DNA of 64,000 nucleotides from Pantoea rwandensis (GTDB lineage: Bacteria; Pseudomonadota; Gammaproteobacteria; Enterobacterales; Enterobacteriaceae): assembly GCF_002095475.1 (NCBI RefSeq), contig NZ_MLFR01000015.1, forward strand, positions 1 through 64,000. Direction: 5' to 3'. Below, piece by piece: positions 10,111 to 24,168 of the stretch. A model generated the notes under the pieces. The model was not told the DNA's origin. It saw nothing but the letters and a program-made list of their open reading frames with translations, and made no database searches. Both the position numbers and the translations under genes were made by a program. Position 1 is the stretch's first letter, and the number at the start of each line of letters is the position of its first letter.

Positions 10111-10836
10111 ATGATTAGCCTGAAAAATGTTTCTAAGTGGTATGGTCACTTTCAGGTGCTGACCGACTGCTCCACCGAAGTGAAAAAAGGTGAAGTGGTG
10201 GTGGTCTGCGGACCGTCCGGTTCGGGAAAATCAACGCTGATTAAGACGGTTAACGGTCTGGAGCCGGTACAGCAAGGCAGCATTCAGGTCAACGGTACCG
10301 AAGTGAACAACAAGAAAACCAACCTCGCGCAGCTGCGCAGCAAGGTGGGCATGGTGTTCCAGCACTTCGAACTGTTCCCGCATCTCAGCATTATCGATAA
10401 CCTGGTATTGGCGCAGGTTAAGGTATTGAAGCGTGACAAAGCCGCTTCACGTGAGAAAGCGTCGAAACTGCTGACGCGCGTAGGTCTGGCTGCACACGCT
10501 GAGAAATTCCCAGGGCAGCTTTCGGGTGGTCAACAACAGCGCGTGGCGATTGCCCGTGCATTGTGCATGGACCCGATTGCCATGCTGTTCGATGAGCCTA
10601 CTTCCGCACTCGATCCCGAAATGATCAATGAAGTGCTGGACGTGATGGTCGAGTTGGCGAATGAAGGCATGACGATGATGGTTGTGACGCATGAGATGGG
10701 CTTCGCACGTAAGGTGGCCAATCGCGTCATCTTTATGGATGAAGGAAAGATTGTCGAAGACACGAATAAAGATGACTTCTTCAACAATCCGCAGTCCGAT
10801 CGTGCAAAAGACTTCCTCGCGAAAATCCTGCACTAA
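10111..10836 (+). CDS. gltL: Glutamate/aspartate ABC transporter ATPase GltL
   Basis: 241-aa ABC ATPase. Walker A is GPSGSGKST (about residue 34), the Q-loop [11 protein letters not shown] follows, the signature is LSGGQQQR, Walker B is [13 protein letters not shown] and the switch histidine lies in VVTHEMG. Length is normal for polar amino-acid ATPases. Last gene of gltIJKL. Confidence 0.96.
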   Translation: MISLKNVSKWYGHFQVLTDCSTEVKKGEVVVVCGPSGSGKSTLIKTVNGLEPVQQGSIQVNGTEVNNKKTNLAQLRSKVGMVFQHFELFPHLSIIDNLVLAQVKVLKRDKAASREKASKLLTRVGLAAHAEKFPGQLSGGQQQRVAIARALCMDPIAMLFDEPTSALDPEMINEVLDVMVELANEGMTMMVVTHEMGFARKVANRVIFMDEGKIVEDTNKDDFFNNPQSDRAKDFLAKILH

Positions 10837-10859
10837 TCAATGTCGCGCAATAAATTGCA

Positions 10860-10920
10860 CCGCTACCGAAATGTGCAGGTGATGAGTTCCTCACTCATTC
10901 ACCGCATAAATCGGTAGCGG
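10860..10920. repeat. Nested inverted repeat between gltL and ybeL
   Basis: Outer arms CCGCTACCGA (10860-10869) and TCGGTAGCGG (10911-10920) are perfect complements. Inside lies a second imperfect pair, GGTGATGAG against CTCATTCACC. This long hairpin sits between the convergent gltL and ybeL genes, so it probably ends or protects both mRNAs. There is no classical U run on the plus strand. Confidence 0.6.
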
Positions 10921-10955
10921 CGCGGTTTATCGCGTTATTTTGCTCTCAAAGTAAT

Positions 10956-11438
10956 TTACGGCTCAAACGGCTGGCGTTGGAAATGATCGTGTCCGCACTC
11001 CGGGCAGCGCGTTAAGCTTTCTGGGGTATATATGGCTCGCGTAAAACCACATTGTTCACACACCAGATTCCCCAATCCGACCACTTCTCCACTTTGATAA
11101 ACCCCGTGGTGGCGCAAATCCTGAAAGACCTCACGCCACTCCAGCTGGCTCTTATCAGTAATATCGGCCAACTCCTTCCACAGACTTTCGCGAATAACCC
11201 GCATAAACACCGAGTCACCTAAGACATCTGAAGACTCTTGGTAGCTGAGGGCAAACTCATGTATGTCACGCCGTACGGCCCGCATCACCTCATTGACCTC
11301 AGAAGGGGACAATGTTTTTTTTGCCAGTAAATCCTGCCGCGCTTCGGCAACCAACGCATCAACATCACGCTCGCCACCCTCCAGCCGCTGGGTTAATACC
11401 GCAATCGTTGCACGATACTCCTGCGCCACGTTATTCAT
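10956..11438 (-). CDS. ybeL: DUF1451 family zinc-ribbon protein YbeL
   Basis: 160-aa protein with a helical N-terminal part (about residues 1-110, rich in E/R/Q) and a C-terminal zinc ribbon, CEQCG ... CPECG, near residues 127-150. E. coli YbeL has the same form and also neighbours leuS. Function is unknown. It runs against gltL and divergently from leuS. Confidence 0.9.
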   Translation of the reverse strand: MNNVAQEYRATIAVLTQRLEGGERDVDALVAEARQDLLAKKTLSPSEVNEVMRAVRRDIHEFALSYQESSDVLGDSVFMRVIRESLWKELADITDKSQLEWREVFQDLRHHGVYQSGEVVGLGNLVCEQCGFTRAIYTPESLTRCPECGHDHFQRQPFEP

Positions 11439-11531
11439 TTTGTTCTCCTTTCCGCCGGTATAGCTGCTTTTAAGTTTAGCTGTTCTGTCATATTTGCGGT
11501 GCAGTGAGCCGAGTAAATCGTAAAAGGGTGA

Positions 11532-14242
<2,711 letters not shown>

Positions 14243-14256
14243 GTTCAGGAGGAACT

Positions 14257-14856
14257 GTGCGACAACTGATTATCAGGCTGTTTGTCCTACTGGCGGTGTT
14301 GATCACCGCCGGCTGTGGTTTTCACCCGCGCGGCACCACACTGGTGCCGACCGAGATGAAAACGCTGATCGTCCAGAGTGGTGACCCCTACGGTCCACTG
14401 GCTCGTACCGTGCGTCAGCAGCTGCGTATCAATGATGTGACTATTGTTGATGACAGCAAAATGGCCAGTACGAAATACCCGACTCTGCGCTTAGGTGCTG
14501 AGATGCAGGGCCGAGATACCGCATCGGTGTTTATTAGTGGCACCACTGCGGAGTATTCACTGGTCATGACGGTCACCGCACAGGTTCTGATTCCGGGCAA
14601 AGGTATCTATCCGATCAGCACCACCGTGTATCGTTCTTTCTTCGACAACCCGAATGCCGCGCTGGCGAAGGATGCCGAGCAAGACATGATTGTGCAGGAG
14701 ATGCGTCAACGTGCCGCCGAGCAGTTGGTACGTAAACTGCTGGTAGTGCATGCTGCACAGGAAGCCAATAAAGTATCACTGCCGCAACCGGAGACGATTG
14801 CACCGGGTCAGAACTCACCGGAAGTGTCGTCTTCGTCAGCTACCAGTCTGCAATGA
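14257..14856 (+). CDS. lptE: LPS-assembly lipoprotein LptE
   Basis: 199-aa outer-membrane lipoprotein that plugs the LptD barrel and helps insert LPS. The GTG start is preceded by AGGAGG. A lipoprotein signal ends in the lipobox ITAGC (Cys at residue 21), then GFHPRGTT. The conserved stretch [22 protein letters not shown] matches the family. The C-terminal tail is rich in S, Q and P. Its end overlaps the holA start by 4 nt (ATGA). Confidence 0.94.
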   Translation: MRQLIIRLFVLLAVLITAGCGFHPRGTTLVPTEMKTLIVQSGDPYGPLARTVRQQLRINDVTIVDDSKMASTKYPTLRLGAEMQGRDTASVFISGTTAEYSLVMTVTAQVLIPGKGIYPISTTVYRSFFDNPNAALAKDAEQDMIVQEMRQRAAEQLVRKLLVVHAAQEANKVSLPQPETIAPGQNSPEVSSSSATSLQ

Positions 14857-15884
14857 TCAGGATTTATCCTGAACAACTGAGCGCGCAGCTTCGAGAGGGG
14901 CTGCGCGCCTGTTATTTTCTCACCGGTAATGAGCCCCTGCTGATTCAGGAGAGTGCGGATGCCATCCGTGCGATCTCGAGCGGGCAAGGTTTCGAAGAAC
15001 ACTTCAGCGTAACCCTTGATGCGCAAACCGATTGGGATGCCATCTTTGCCAGTTGTCAGGCGCTCAGCCTGTTTACCCAGCGCCAAACCTTGACCTTACA
15101 GTTGCCGGATAACGGTCCCAATGCTGCTATGGCGGAGCAACTGGTTAAATTGGCCAGCCTGCTCCACAGCGATATCCTGCTGGTGTTACGCATGGCAAAG
15201 CTGACCAAGGCCCAGGAAAACAGCGCCTGGTTTAAAGCGTTGAGTACCCATGCAGTGCTGGTTCCTTGCCAAACACCGGAACAGGCTCAACTGCCGCGTT
15301 GGGTTGCGACCCGCGCGAAAGCCATGAAACTGAGTGTCGATGACGCCGCCATCCAACTGCTTTGTTACTGTTACGAAGGCAACTTATTAGCCTTAGGACA
15401 AGCGCTGGAACGCCTTTCACTGCTCTGGCCGGATGGCAAATTAACCCTGCCACGCGTAGAAGCCGCAGTGAATGATGCCGCTCACTTTACGCCGTTCCAC
15501 TGGGTTGATGCGCTGCTGGCGGGAAAAAGTAAACGCGCCCTGCACATTCTGCATCAACTGGAAAAAGAAGATGCCGAAGTGGTGATCCTGCTGCGCTCGC
15601 TACAGCGTGATTTGCTCACCCTGTTGCATTTGCAGCGTAATCAGGCGAAACAGGCATTACGCACCTTGATGGATCAGCAACGTATTTGGCAAAATCGTCG
15701 TGCGCTGTTCACCGAGGCATTGCAGCGTCTTGATGCGCGCCGTTTACAACGTGCAGTCCATCTACTGGCTGAGTTGGAGCTGACCATGAAGCAAGATTAT
15801 GGTCAAAATCTCTGGCCGCAGTTAGAAACGCTGTCACTGCTCATCTGTCACCGCGATTTTCCCTTGAGTTTTACCGATGTCTAA
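14853..15884 (+). CDS. holA: DNA polymerase III delta subunit
   Basis: 343-aa delta subunit of the clamp loader, which opens the beta clamp. Begins [30 protein letters not shown], as in E. coli HolA, and keeps the AAA+-like fold without a functional Walker A. Length is typical. It overlaps lptE by 4 nt and nadD by 8 nt, which makes a tight leuS-lptE-holA-nadD operon. Confidence 0.95.
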   Translation: MIRIYPEQLSAQLREGLRACYFLTGNEPLLIQESADAIRAISSGQGFEEHFSVTLDAQTDWDAIFASCQALSLFTQRQTLTLQLPDNGPNAAMAEQLVKLASLLHSDILLVLRMAKLTKAQENSAWFKALSTHAVLVPCQTPEQAQLPRWVATRAKAMKLSVDDAAIQLLCYCYEGNLLALGQALERLSLLWPDGKLTLPRVEAAVNDAAHFTPFHWVDALLAGKSKRALHILHQLEKEDAEVVILLRSLQRDLLTLLHLQRNQAKQALRTLMDQQRIWQNRRALFTEALQRLDARRLQRAVHLLAELELTMKQDYGQNLWPQLETLSLLICHRDFPLSFTDV

Positions 15885-16521
15885 ACTCCATGCGCTGTTT
15901 GGCGGCACCTTCGATCCTATCCATTACGGCCATTTACGCCCGGTAGAAGCGCTGGCGCAGCAGGTTGGCTTGAAAAAAGTGACGCTACTACCCAACAATG
16001 TGCCACCGCACCGCCCACAGCCCGAAGCGAGCGCGCAGCAGCGTGTCGCCATGCTGCGTTGTGCCATTGGGGATCGTCCTTTATTCGATATCGATACGCG
16101 TGAGTTGGAGCGTGAAACGCCTTCGTGGACCGTTGCCACACTCGAAGCATTGCGTGCGGAACGCGGCGCAGAACAGCCCCTTGGGTTTATCATCGGCCAG
16201 GATTCTCTGCTAACGTTAGCCAAATGGCATCGCTGGCAAGATTTGCTGTCCCTGTGTCATTTACTGGTCTGTCAGCGACCGGGTTATGCCACGCAGATGG
16301 AAACCGATGAAATGCAGCAGTGGCTGGACGCGCATCGAGCTCATACTCCGCAGCAGCTGCATCACTCACCGGCAGGTCACATCTGGTTGGCTGACACCCC
16401 ACTGTTTGACATCTCCGCCACGGAAATTCGTCAGCGCCGCCACAGCGGGCGCTCATGCGCCGATCTCTTGCCGGACGCTGTTATCGACTATATCGATCGC
16501 GCTGGCTTATATCGCGGTTGA
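15877..16521 (+). CDS. nadD: Nicotinate-mononucleotide adenylyltransferase
   Basis: 214-aa enzyme making deamido-NAD from nicotinate mononucleotide and ATP. The nucleotidyltransferase motif [14 protein letters not shown] is at residues 9-22 and the C-terminal [10 protein letters not shown] motif near residue 178. The cobC gene that follows nadD in E. coli is absent; rsfS comes next after 91 nt. Confidence 0.95.
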   Translation: MSKLHALFGGTFDPIHYGHLRPVEALAQQVGLKKVTLLPNNVPPHRPQPEASAQQRVAMLRCAIGDRPLFDIDTRELERETPSWTVATLEALRAERGAEQPLGFIIGQDSLLTLAKWHRWQDLLSLCHLLVCQRPGYATQMETDEMQQWLDAHRAHTPQQLHHSPAGHIWLADTPLFDISATEIRQRRHSGRSCADLLPDAVIDYIDRAGLYRG

Positions 16522-16612
16522 TCGTTGCGTGCTATACTGCGCCGCTTCATTTTCAGCTACGTTTTCCGGGCATTCCGCCTGCTCGTAATCACCTGTTTTT
16601 AAGGGGAACCTT

Positions 16613-16930
16613 TTGCAAGGTAAAGCACTCCAAGATTTCGTTATTGATAAGATTGATGATCTTAAAGGCCAGGACATCATTGCCGTCGATGTTCAGGGCA
16701 AATCTAGCATCACCGATTGCATGATTATCTGCACCGGTACATCGACGCGCCATGTCGTGTCTATTGCCGACCATGTCGTCCAAGAATCACGCCTCGCTGG
16801 CCTCAAACCGCTAGGTGTTGATGGTAAAGCTGCCGCAGATTGGGTGGTGGTTGACCTCGGTGAAGTGATTGTCCATGTGATGCAGGAAGAGAGCCGCCAG
16901 CTGTATGAGCTGGAAAAGCTCTGGAGCTAA
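16613..16930 (+). CDS. rsfS: Ribosome silencing factor RsfS
   Basis: 105-aa factor that binds ribosomal protein L14 and blocks subunit joining in starvation. The start is TTG, 7 nt after AAGGGGAA, giving [21 protein letters not shown] as in E. coli. The family core [18 protein letters not shown] and the end [15 protein letters not shown] are conserved. The rlmH start lies 3 nt after the stop. Confidence 0.95.
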   Translation: MQGKALQDFVIDKIDDLKGQDIIAVDVQGKSSITDCMIICTGTSTRHVVSIADHVVQESRLAGLKPLGVDGKAAADWVVVDLGEVIVHVMQEESRQLYELEKLWS

Positions 16931-16933
16931 GCG

Positions 16934-17404
16934 TTGAAACTTCAGCTTGTGGCCGTTGGCACCAAAATGCCCGACTGGGTTCAGACCGGCTTCATGGAGT
17001 ATCTGCGCCGTTTCCCTAAGGATATGCCGTTTGAACTGACCGAAGTCACGGCCGGTAAACGTGGTAAGAACGCGGATATCAAACGCATCCTGGAAAAAGA
17101 GGGCGAAGCGATGCTGGCTGCCGTGGGTAAAGGCAATCGTATCGTGACGCTTGATATTCCGGGGCAGCCATGGGAAACGCCTCAGTTGGCACAGCAGTTG
17201 GAACGCTGGAAGTTGGATGGCAGAGATGTCAGCTTGCTTATCGGTGGTCCAGAAGGACTGGCTCCGGCGTGTAAAGCCGCCGCTGAGCAAAGCTGGTCGC
17301 TGTCTGCGTTAACCTTGCCGCACCCTTTAGTGCGCGTGTTAGTGGCAGAAAGCCTGTATCGTGCCTGGAGCATCACCACGAATCATCCTTATCACCGTGA
17401 ATAA
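16934..17404 (+). CDS. rlmH: 23S rRNA (pseudouridine1915-N3)-methyltransferase
   Basis: 156-aa SPOUT methyltransferase acting on 70S ribosomes. It carries the SAM-binding knot [14 protein letters not shown] and the C-terminal [27 protein letters not shown] typical of RlmH. TTG start, coupled to rsfS. One residue longer than E. coli RlmH. Confidence 0.95.
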   Translation: MKLQLVAVGTKMPDWVQTGFMEYLRRFPKDMPFELTEVTAGKRGKNADIKRILEKEGEAMLAAVGKGNRIVTLDIPGQPWETPQLAQQLERWKLDGRDVSLLIGGPEGLAPACKAAAEQSWSLSALTLPHPLVRVLVAESLYRAWSITTNHPYHRE

Positions 17405-17438
17405 ACGCCTGACAACCTCCAGACAATAAACGCAGCGG

Positions 17439-19343
17439 ATGAAATTACAGAGCAACGCCTTTCGCGACTACAGTGCTGAACAGAAACTCTTTGTCCGCCG
17501 GGCTCTGGTAGCTTTTGTTGGCATTTTTTTGCTCTCCAGCGTATTGGTGGTCAATCTCTACCACCTCCAAATCCTGCGTTTCGACGATTACAGTACCCGT
17601 TCGAATGAAAACCGCATCAAGCTGGTGCCCGTCGCCCCCAGCCGCGGCATCATCTTTGACCGTAACGGCGTACCACTGGCACTGAACCGCACCATCTATC
17701 AGGCCGAACTGGTCCCCGAAAAAGTCGATGATCTAAAACAGACATTGCAGGACCTGCGACCGATACTGGATCTCACTGACGACGATATCGACGCCTTTGA
17801 AAAAGAGCGCAAGCGTTCACGCCGCTTTACTTCTATTCCGGTGAAGACTGCCCTCAACGATGTTCAGGTGGCAAGATTTGCGGTGAATCAGTACCGCTTC
17901 CCGGGCGTGGAAGTCAAAGGCTATCAGCGCCGTTACTACCCCTATGGTCAGACGTTGACGCATGTCGTGGGTTACGTTTCAAAAATCAATGACCGTGACG
18001 TCAAACGACTCGATGAAGAAGGCAAATGGCCAAACTATGCGGCCACGCATGACATTGGCAAACTCGGCATCGAAAACTTTTACGAAGACGTGCTGCACGG
18101 TAAGACCGGCTACGAAGAAGTTGAAGTGAACAACCGCGGTCGTGTCATTCGTCAATTGCACGAGCAATCACCTCAGGCCGGACGCGACATCTATCTGACT
18201 GTCGATCTCAAACTGCAGCAGTATATTGAAACCTTACTGACCGGCAGCCGTGCTGCTGTGGTAGTGAGCGATCCGCGCACCGGTGAGATTCTGGCGCTGG
18301 TTTCAACCCCCAGCTATGACCCCAATTTATTTGTGGATGGCATCTCCAGCAAAGATTACAAAGCCTTGCTGAGCGATGAAAACCGTCCACTGTATAACCG
18401 TGCGTTGCAGGCATCTTACCCGCCAGCATCAACGGTTAAACCCTATGTTGCCGTCTCCGCGCTGAGTGCAGGGGTGATTAACCGCAATACCAGCCTGTTT
18501 GATCCCGGCTGGTGGCAGTTACCGGGTTCTGAAAAACGCTATCGCGACTGGAAAAAGTGGGGACATGGTCGCCTGAACGTGACCAAATCACTGGAAGAGT
18601 CAGCCGATACCTTCTTCTATCAAGTGGCCTATGACATGGGGATCGATCGCCTGTCCGAATGGATGACCAAGTTTGGTTATGGCCATCGCACTGGCATCGA
18701 TCTGCCGCAAGAAAGTCCGGGTAATATGCCGACGCGTGAATGGAAACTGAAGCGCTTCAAGAAGCCGTGGTATCAGGGTGATACCATTCCGGTAGGCATT
18801 GGCCAGGGTTACTGGACAGCCACACCCGTGCAGATGAACAAAGCCATGATGATTCTGATTAATGACGGTGTGATTAAGGTCCCACATCTGATGCGCGCAA
18901 CTCGTGAAGGCCAGACGATGGTGCCGTATCGCCAGCCCCCTGATACCCCTATTGGCGATATTCACTCGGGATACTGGGAAATTGCCAAAGATGGCATGTA
19001 TGGCGTGGCGAACCGTGCTAATGGTACGGCACACAAAAGCTTTGCCGATGCGCCTTATAAAATCGCCGCGAAGTCAGGTACGGCACAGGTATTTGGCCTG
19101 AAAGAGAACGAAACCTACAACGCACACAAGATTGCAGAGCGGCTGCGTGACCACAAATTAATGACCGCTTTCGCGCCGTATGACAAACCGCGTGTGGCCG
19201 TCACGATGATTCTGGAAAACGGCGGAGCGGGCCCAGCGGTTGGCACCGTGATGCGCCAAATTCTCGACCATATTATGTTAGGCGACAACAACACGGTGCT
19301 GCCTGAAGCTGCACCGACGCCGCCTGGCTATGAAGGTGAATAA
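17439..19343 (+). CDS. mrdA: Penicillin-binding protein 2, elongasome transpeptidase
   Basis: 634-aa class B PBP for rod-shape peptidoglycan synthesis. It has a short cytosolic tail, one transmembrane helix (about residues 22-45), a dimerisation domain and a transpeptidase domain. The active-site serine is in PASTVK (about Ser331), the SxN-type motif is SAD near residue 387 and the KSGTAQ motif near residue 545. It is followed 2 nt later by mrdB, its glycosyltransferase partner. Confidence 0.96.
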   Translation: MKLQSNAFRDYSAEQKLFVRRALVAFVGIFLLSSVLVVNLYHLQILRFDDYSTRSNENRIKLVPVAPSRGIIFDRNGVPLALNRTIYQAELVPEKVDDLKQTLQDLRPILDLTDDDIDAFEKERKRSRRFTSIPVKTALNDVQVARFAVNQYRFPGVEVKGYQRRYYPYGQTLTHVVGYVSKINDRDVKRLDEEGKWPNYAATHDIGKLGIENFYEDVLHGKTGYEEVEVNNRGRVIRQLHEQSPQAGRDIYLTVDLKLQQYIETLLTGSRAAVVVSDPRTGEILALVSTPSYDPNLFVDGISSKDYKALLSDENRPLYNRALQASYPPASTVKPYVAVSALSAGVINRNTSLFDPGWWQLPGSEKRYRDWKKWGHGRLNVTKSLEESADTFFYQVAYDMGIDRLSEWMTKFGYGHRTGIDLPQESPGNMPTREWKLKRFKKPWYQGDTIPVGIGQGYWTATPVQMNKAMMILINDGVIKVPHLMRATREGQTMVPYRQPPDTPIGDIHSGYWEIAKDGMYGVANRANGTAHKSFADAPYKIAAKSGTAQVFGLKENETYNAHKIAERLRDHKLMTAFAPYDKPRVAVTMILENGGAGPAVGTVMRQILDHIMLGDNNTVLPEAAPTPPGYEGE

Positions 19344-19345
19344 AG

Positions 19346-20464
19346 ATGTCCATGAACGATAGCCCGCAGAAAAGATCGATCTGGACCCGAATCCATATCG
19401 ATCCCCTGTTTATGTTGATTATCCTGGCGCTGTTAGCCTACAGCGCCATCGTGATTTGGAGCGCCAGCGGTCAGGATCCTGGCATGATGGAGCGTAAACT
19501 CGGCCAGATTGCGATGGGCATTATCATCATGTTGGTGATGGCACAGGTGCCGCCGCGTGTCTATGAAAGCTGGGCGCCCTATCTCTATATTGTCTGCGTG
19601 ATACTGCTGATAGCGGTAGATGCCTTTGGTCATATCAGTAAAGGGGCGCAACGTTGGCTTGATCTGGGCTTTGTGCGTTTCCAGCCCTCGGAGATTGCCA
19701 AAATTGCGGTGCCGTTAATGGTCGCGCGCTTTATCAACCGCGATGTCTGCCCTCCCACTCTGAAGAACACCGGTATCGCGTTGGTATTGATTTTCATGCC
19801 GACGCTGTTAGTAGCCGCACAGCCTGACCTCGGCACCTCGATTTTGATCGCCGCATCCGGCCTGTTTGTGCTGTTCCTGTCGGGCATGAGCTGGAAGCTG
19901 ATTGCTGTGGCGGTCCTACTGGTCGCGGCGTTTATTCCGGTTCTGTGGTTCTTCCTGATGCACGACTATCAGCGCGACCGCGTCATGATGCTGCTTGACC
20001 CCGAAAGCGACCCACTCGGCGCGGGGTATCACATCATTCAGTCAAAAATTGCGATCGGTTCCGGAGGGCTGCGCGGAAAAGGCTGGCTGCATGGCACCCA
20101 GTCACAGCTGGAATTCCTGCCTGAACGCCATACTGACTTTATCTTCGCGGTGTTAGCAGAGGAACTCGGCCTGGTCGGCGTATTACTGCTGCTGGTACTC
20201 TATTTGCTGCTGATTTTGCGTGGTCTAATCGTAGCCGCGCGAGCGCAAACTACCTTTGGACGCGTGATGGCCGGTGGTTTGATGCTGATTTTATTCGTTT
20301 ATGTTTTCGTTAACATAGGCATGGTAAGTGGTATCTTACCGGTGGTTGGCGTACCGCTCCCGCTGGTGAGCTACGGCGGGTCGGCATTGATTGTGTTAAT
20401 GGCCGGATTTGGCATCGTGATGTCGATCCATACTCATCGAAAAATGTTATCTAAAAGCGTTTAA
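19346..20464 (+). CDS. mrdB: Rod-shape protein RodA, peptidoglycan glycosyltransferase
   Basis: 372-aa SEDS-family membrane enzyme with about ten hydrophobic helices. The SEDS signature [19 protein letters not shown] lies near residues 330-349. It polymerises lipid II together with PBP2 (mrdA). The rlpA start is 10 nt downstream. Confidence 0.95.
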   Translation: MSMNDSPQKRSIWTRIHIDPLFMLIILALLAYSAIVIWSASGQDPGMMERKLGQIAMGIIIMLVMAQVPPRVYESWAPYLYIVCVILLIAVDAFGHISKGAQRWLDLGFVRFQPSEIAKIAVPLMVARFINRDVCPPTLKNTGIALVLIFMPTLLVAAQPDLGTSILIAASGLFVLFLSGMSWKLIAVAVLLVAAFIPVLWFFLMHDYQRDRVMMLLDPESDPLGAGYHIIQSKIAIGSGGLRGKGWLHGTQSQLEFLPERHTDFIFAVLAEELGLVGVLLLLVLYLLLILRGLIVAARAQTTFGRVMAGGLMLILFVYVFVNIGMVSGILPVVGVPLPLVSYGGSALIVLMAGFGIVMSIHTHRKMLSKSV

Positions 20465-20474
20465 GAGGCTGCAC

Positions 20475-21581
20475 ATGCGTAAGGATTGGCTTGGGGTTGC
20501 ACTGGCATCACTGGTACTGGCTGCCTGTTCTACACCAGAACAGCAGACTAACACGGCACCGCCACAACCGGCTTATAACGGCCCGGTGGTTGAAATTCCA
20601 GGCGTGGAGCCGCGCTATGAACCGATCAATCCTTCGACCAGTCAGGATTACAGCGTTAATGGTAAAAATTATCGCGTCATTAAAGACCCATCGAATTACA
20701 GCGAAGTGGGTCTGGCAACCTGGTATGGTGCTGAAGCGCAAGGCAATCGCACCGCCATTGGTGAAGCCTACGATCCCGATGCGATGACCGCCGCCCATCC
20801 TACGTTGCCGCTGCCAAGCTATGTGCGCGTCACCAACCTCGCGAATGGTCGTCAGATTGTGGTGCGTGTGAACGATCGCGGCCCCTACACGCCAGGACGT
20901 ATTATCGATCTGTCTCGTGCCGCGGGTGACCGTTTGAATATCTCCAATAACTCGCGCGTTCGCGTGGATTACATCAAAGTTGCGCCCGATGGGTCCGTAT
21001 CTGGCCCAGGCACCATTGGCACCACCGTGGCCAAACAGAGCTATGCCCTGCCCTCCCGTCCTGACTTAGGCGGCGGCATGGTGATGATGGGCGGCAGCAG
21101 CGCCAATACCACACCAGAACCCGCACCACAGGATGTCCGCGCCGTAGACAACAGCACGCTGCAAAGCAATGGTAACTTGGGCGCACCGGTTCAGAGTGGC
21201 GGTTTCCTCGGTGCACCACAGCCGTTAGCCAATGGCGTGCTGGAAGGCAGTCAGCCTACGCCAGCTCCTACAGCAACCCCGGTTAACGCGCCCGTCACAG
21301 CGCCTGTTGCTGCCGTTGCTGCGGCGCCAGTCAGCCAGACCGCCCATGCTGGCAGTGGCTATGTGGTTCAGGTTGGCGCGGTGAATGATGCTGCGCGTGC
21401 TCGCCAGTTGGCGAGCAGCCTTGGCAAACGCTTTGGCGTGCCTGGTAATGTTGAAGCGAACGGCAACGTTTACCGCATCCAACTCGGTGGTTTTAGTAGC
21501 CGTGCCGAAGCCGCCGCGCTGCAGCAGCGCCTGACGACAGAAGCTCAAATGAGTTCATTTATTACGACTGCCCGCCCGTAA
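20475..21581 (+). CDS. rlpA: Septal-ring lytic transglycosylase / lipoprotein RlpA
   Basis: 368-aa outer-membrane lipoprotein. Lipobox LAACS gives Cys18. A double-psi beta-barrel domain spans roughly residues 75-175 (GLATWYGAEAQGNRTAIGEAYDP, RVNDRGPYTPGRIIDLS), with the acidic and histidine residues expected of the lytic enzyme. A Pro/Ala/Gln-rich linker (about 190-285) leads to a C-terminal SPOR domain (about 290-365) that binds denuded septal glycan. Confidence 0.94.
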   Translation: MRKDWLGVALASLVLAACSTPEQQTNTAPPQPAYNGPVVEIPGVEPRYEPINPSTSQDYSVNGKNYRVIKDPSNYSEVGLATWYGAEAQGNRTAIGEAYDPDAMTAAHPTLPLPSYVRVTNLANGRQIVVRVNDRGPYTPGRIIDLSRAAGDRLNISNNSRVRVDYIKVAPDGSVSGPGTIGTTVAKQSYALPSRPDLGGGMVMMGGSSANTTPEPAPQDVRAVDNSTLQSNGNLGAPVQSGGFLGAPQPLANGVLEGSQPTPAPTATPVNAPVTAPVAAVAAAPVSQTAHAGSGYVVQVGAVNDAARARQLASSLGKRFGVPGNVEANGNVYRIQLGGFSSRAEAAALQQRLTTEAQMSSFITTARP

Positions 21582-21703
21582 TATCACGGGCAGTGACCTT
21601 TACCGCTGAAACTGATTTGCAAAGCAAGATGTCGCCTGATGGGGCGTTTGCTATAGTAAGGCACTTTTTTCACTCTTAGCCCACGGATGTTGTAGTCCTT
21701 AAC

Positions 21704-22915
21704 ATGAATACGCTGAAACCTTCTCGTTTTCTGAAACGCCTGACAGTGGGATCACTGGTCGCCCTTTCTCTCAGCCATGCCGCATTTGCGGACGATGTTA
21801 ATCTTAAGACGATGATCCCGGGCGTCCCGGAAATCGATGCTGAAGCTTATGTGCTGATCGATGCCAACTCCGGCAAAGTACTGGCCGAAAAGAACGCCGA
21901 TGCGCGCCGCGATCCCGCAAGCCTGACCAAAATGATGACCAGCTACGTGATTGGTCAGGCGGTCAAAGCGGGCAAAATCCATAACGACGATATCGTTACC
22001 GTAGGTAAAGATGCCTGGGCAACCGGTAACCCGGTGTTCAAAGGCTCTTCACTGATGTTCCTGAAGCCAGGCGATCGCGTACCCGTTTCTCAGCTGACGC
22101 GCGGTATCGTGTTGCAGTCAGGTAACGATGCCTGTGTGGCCATGGCCGATTACGTTGCCGGCAGCCAAGATGCGTTTGTTAGCCTGATGAACAACTACGT
22201 GGGTGCGTTAGGCCTGAAAAACACCCACTTCCAGACCGTGCACGGCCTGGATGCTGAAGGCCAATACAGCTCTGCGCGTGATATGGCGCTGATCGGCCAG
22301 GCGCTGATTCGTGACGTACCGGACGAATATTCGGTCTACCGTGAAAAAGAGTTCACCTTCAACAATATCAAACAGATGAACCGTAACGGCCTGCTGTGGG
22401 ATACCAGCCTGAATGTTGACGGTATCAAAACCGGTCACACCGATGCGGCGGGTTACAACCTGGTGGCTTCTGCGACTGAAGGCCAGATGCGTCTGATCTC
22501 AGCGGTCATGGGTGGCCACACCTACAAAGGTCGTGAAACTGAGAGCAAGAAACTCCTGACCTGGGGCTTCCGCTTCTTTGAAACCGTCGCACCACTGAAA
22601 GCCGGTAAAGAGTTTGCTTCTGAGCCGGTATGGTTTGGTAACAGCGATCGCGTACAGTTAGGTGTCGAAAAAGATGCTTATCTGACCATTCCACGTGGCC
22701 GTATGAAAGATTTGAAAGCCAGCTACGTGCTGAACAACACCGAACTGCATGCACCACTGCAGAAAAATCAGGTGGTGGGCAGCATCAACTTCCAGCTGGA
22801 TGGCAAAACCGTGGAACAGCGTCCACTGGTAGTGCTGAACGAAGTACAAGAAGGTGGCTTCTTCAGCCGCATCATCGATTACATTAAACTGATGTTCCAC
22901 CACTGGTTCGGCTAA
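21704..22915 (+). CDS. dacA: D-alanyl-D-alanine carboxypeptidase PBP5
   Basis: 403-aa low-molecular-mass PBP that trims pentapeptides. Signal peptide [16 protein letters not shown]...AFA is followed by SLTKMM (active-site Ser about residue 73), the SGN motif in QSGNDACV and IKTGHTD. The C-terminal amphipathic anchor [15 protein letters not shown] is present. It has its own 122-nt upstream region with a TATAGT box near 21651 and a strong terminator after it. Confidence 0.96.
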   Translation: MNTLKPSRFLKRLTVGSLVALSLSHAAFADDVNLKTMIPGVPEIDAEAYVLIDANSGKVLAEKNADARRDPASLTKMMTSYVIGQAVKAGKIHNDDIVTVGKDAWATGNPVFKGSSLMFLKPGDRVPVSQLTRGIVLQSGNDACVAMADYVAGSQDAFVSLMNNYVGALGLKNTHFQTVHGLDAEGQYSSARDMALIGQALIRDVPDEYSVYREKEFTFNNIKQMNRNGLLWDTSLNVDGIKTGHTDAAGYNLVASATEGQMRLISAVMGGHTYKGRETESKKLLTWGFRFFETVAPLKAGKEFASEPVWFGNSDRVQLGVEKDAYLTIPRGRMKDLKASYVLNNTELHAPLQKNQVVGSINFQLDGKTVEQRPLVVLNEVQEGGFFSRIIDYIKLMFHHWFG

Positions 22916-22964
22916 GGCGCGCTTGAAAAAACGCCACATGGCCCCCAAATAAGCTACTATATTT

Positions 22965-22992
22965 GCTCCCGCCTCGGCGGGAGCCTGTTTTT
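22965..22992 (+). terminator. dacA terminator
   Basis: GCTCCCGC and GCGGGAGC pair around CTCG, then CTGTTTTT. It lies 49 nt after dacA and just before ybeD. Confidence 0.85.
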
Positions 22993-23009
22993 AAGCACCG
23001 GAGTGAAAA

Positions 23010-23273
23010 ATGAAAACCAAATTGAATGAACTGCTCGAATTCCCTACCTCCTTCACTTACAAAGTGATGGGTCTGGCGCAACCGGAGCTGGTTGATCAAG
23101 TGGTTGAAGTGGTGCAGCGCCACGCGCCGGGCGACTACAAACCTGACGTGAAGCCAAGCAGCAAAGGCAACTACCATTCAGTGTCGATTACCATCATCGC
23201 CACCCATATCGAACAAGTGGAGACCCTGTACGAAGAGTTGGGCAACATCGATATCGTGCGCATGGTTCTGTAA
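23010..23273 (+). CDS. ybeD: UPF0250 protein YbeD
   Basis: 87-aa protein, same length as E. coli YbeD, which has a ferredoxin/ACT-like fold and is encoded next to lipB. Sequence [21 protein letters not shown] is characteristic. Function not established. Good ribosome site GGAG. Confidence 0.94.
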   Translation: MKTKLNELLEFPTSFTYKVMGLAQPELVDQVVEVVQRHAPGDYKPDVKPSSKGNYHSVSITIIATHIEQVETLYEELGNIDIVRMVL

Positions 23274-23279
23274 TACCCG

Positions 23280-23305
23280 CGCTGGCAAAGGCGGCTTTGC
23301 CAGCG
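23280..23305 (+). terminator. Hairpin after ybeD
   Basis: CGCTGGCAAAG, loop GCGG, CTTTGCCAGCG: a perfect 11-bp stem 6 nt after the ybeD stop, followed by TTATACT. Strong hairpin but poor U tract. Confidence 0.6.
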
Positions 23306-23342
23306 TTATACTCAAGCCTCCACTCTTTACCGGATCTTCGCT

Positions 23343-23993
23343 TTGTCAGCTAACACGCTACTTGTTCGTCAACTGGGACTGCGCGACTGGCAGCCCGTCT
23401 CCGATGCCATGCATCAGTTCACCGATCAACGTGACAGCCACACCGCCGATGAAATCTGGCTGGTGGAACATCAACCCGTTTTTACCCAAGGTCAAGCAGG
23501 TAAAGCAGAGCATCTGCTCATGCCTGGTGATATCCCCGTGGTGCAAAGCGATCGCGGTGGTCAGGTGACTTATCATGGGCCTGGGCAGCAAATCATGTAT
23601 GTGCTAATTGACGTTAAGCGCCGTAAAATGGGCGTCCGCGAATTGGTCACAGCGCTGGAAGAAACGGTAATCAGTACACTCGCTGACTATGGTATTGTTG
23701 CGCGCGCGCGCGCCGATGCACCTGGCGTTTATGTGGGTGATGACAAAATCTGTTCGCTTGGGTTGCGCATTCGTAAAGGGTGCTCCTTTCACGGCTTAGC
23801 CTTGAATATCGCCATGGACCTCACGCCCTTCTTGCGAATTAACCCCTGCGGCTATGCAGGCATGCAAATGACGCAGCTCAGCACATTACATGCTGGCGTC
23901 ACGCCAGCGGATGTCAGGCCGCGCCTGGTGCAACATTTCGCCCGATTGACCGGTTTTACCCAACTGGAATGGCAAAATGAGGCAAGGGTCTGA
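23343..23993 (+). CDS. lipB: Octanoyl-[ACP]:protein N-octanoyltransferase
   Basis: 216-aa first enzyme of lipoate synthesis, moving octanoate from ACP to lipoyl domains. The TTG at 23343 gives [13 protein letters not shown], which aligns without gaps to the E. coli N-terminus. Motifs: [12 protein letters not shown] (substrate pocket), the catalytic lysine in [11 protein letters not shown] and the catalytic cysteine in [10 protein letters not shown]. Confidence 0.95.
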   Translation: MSANTLLVRQLGLRDWQPVSDAMHQFTDQRDSHTADEIWLVEHQPVFTQGQAGKAEHLLMPGDIPVVQSDRGGQVTYHGPGQQIMYVLIDVKRRKMGVRELVTALEETVISTLADYGIVARARADAPGVYVGDDKICSLGLRIRKGCSFHGLALNIAMDLTPFLRINPCGYAGMQMTQLSTLHAGVTPADVRPRLVQHFARLTGFTQLEWQNEARV

Positions 23994-24168
23994 CCTTGAC
24001 TGTCTGTGCGCATTTACAAAATTGTAACTTTCGTATGGGCTTATCGGCTGCTTATGGGCAGAGAGATGATATAATTTTTGCCATATTTTCAAAAAAAGTT
24101 GAAAGCCTGGTTCTCAGTTTGAGTGAGGAAGCTTTCAAATCGCAATCCCGACCGGAACCTGCAGATTT

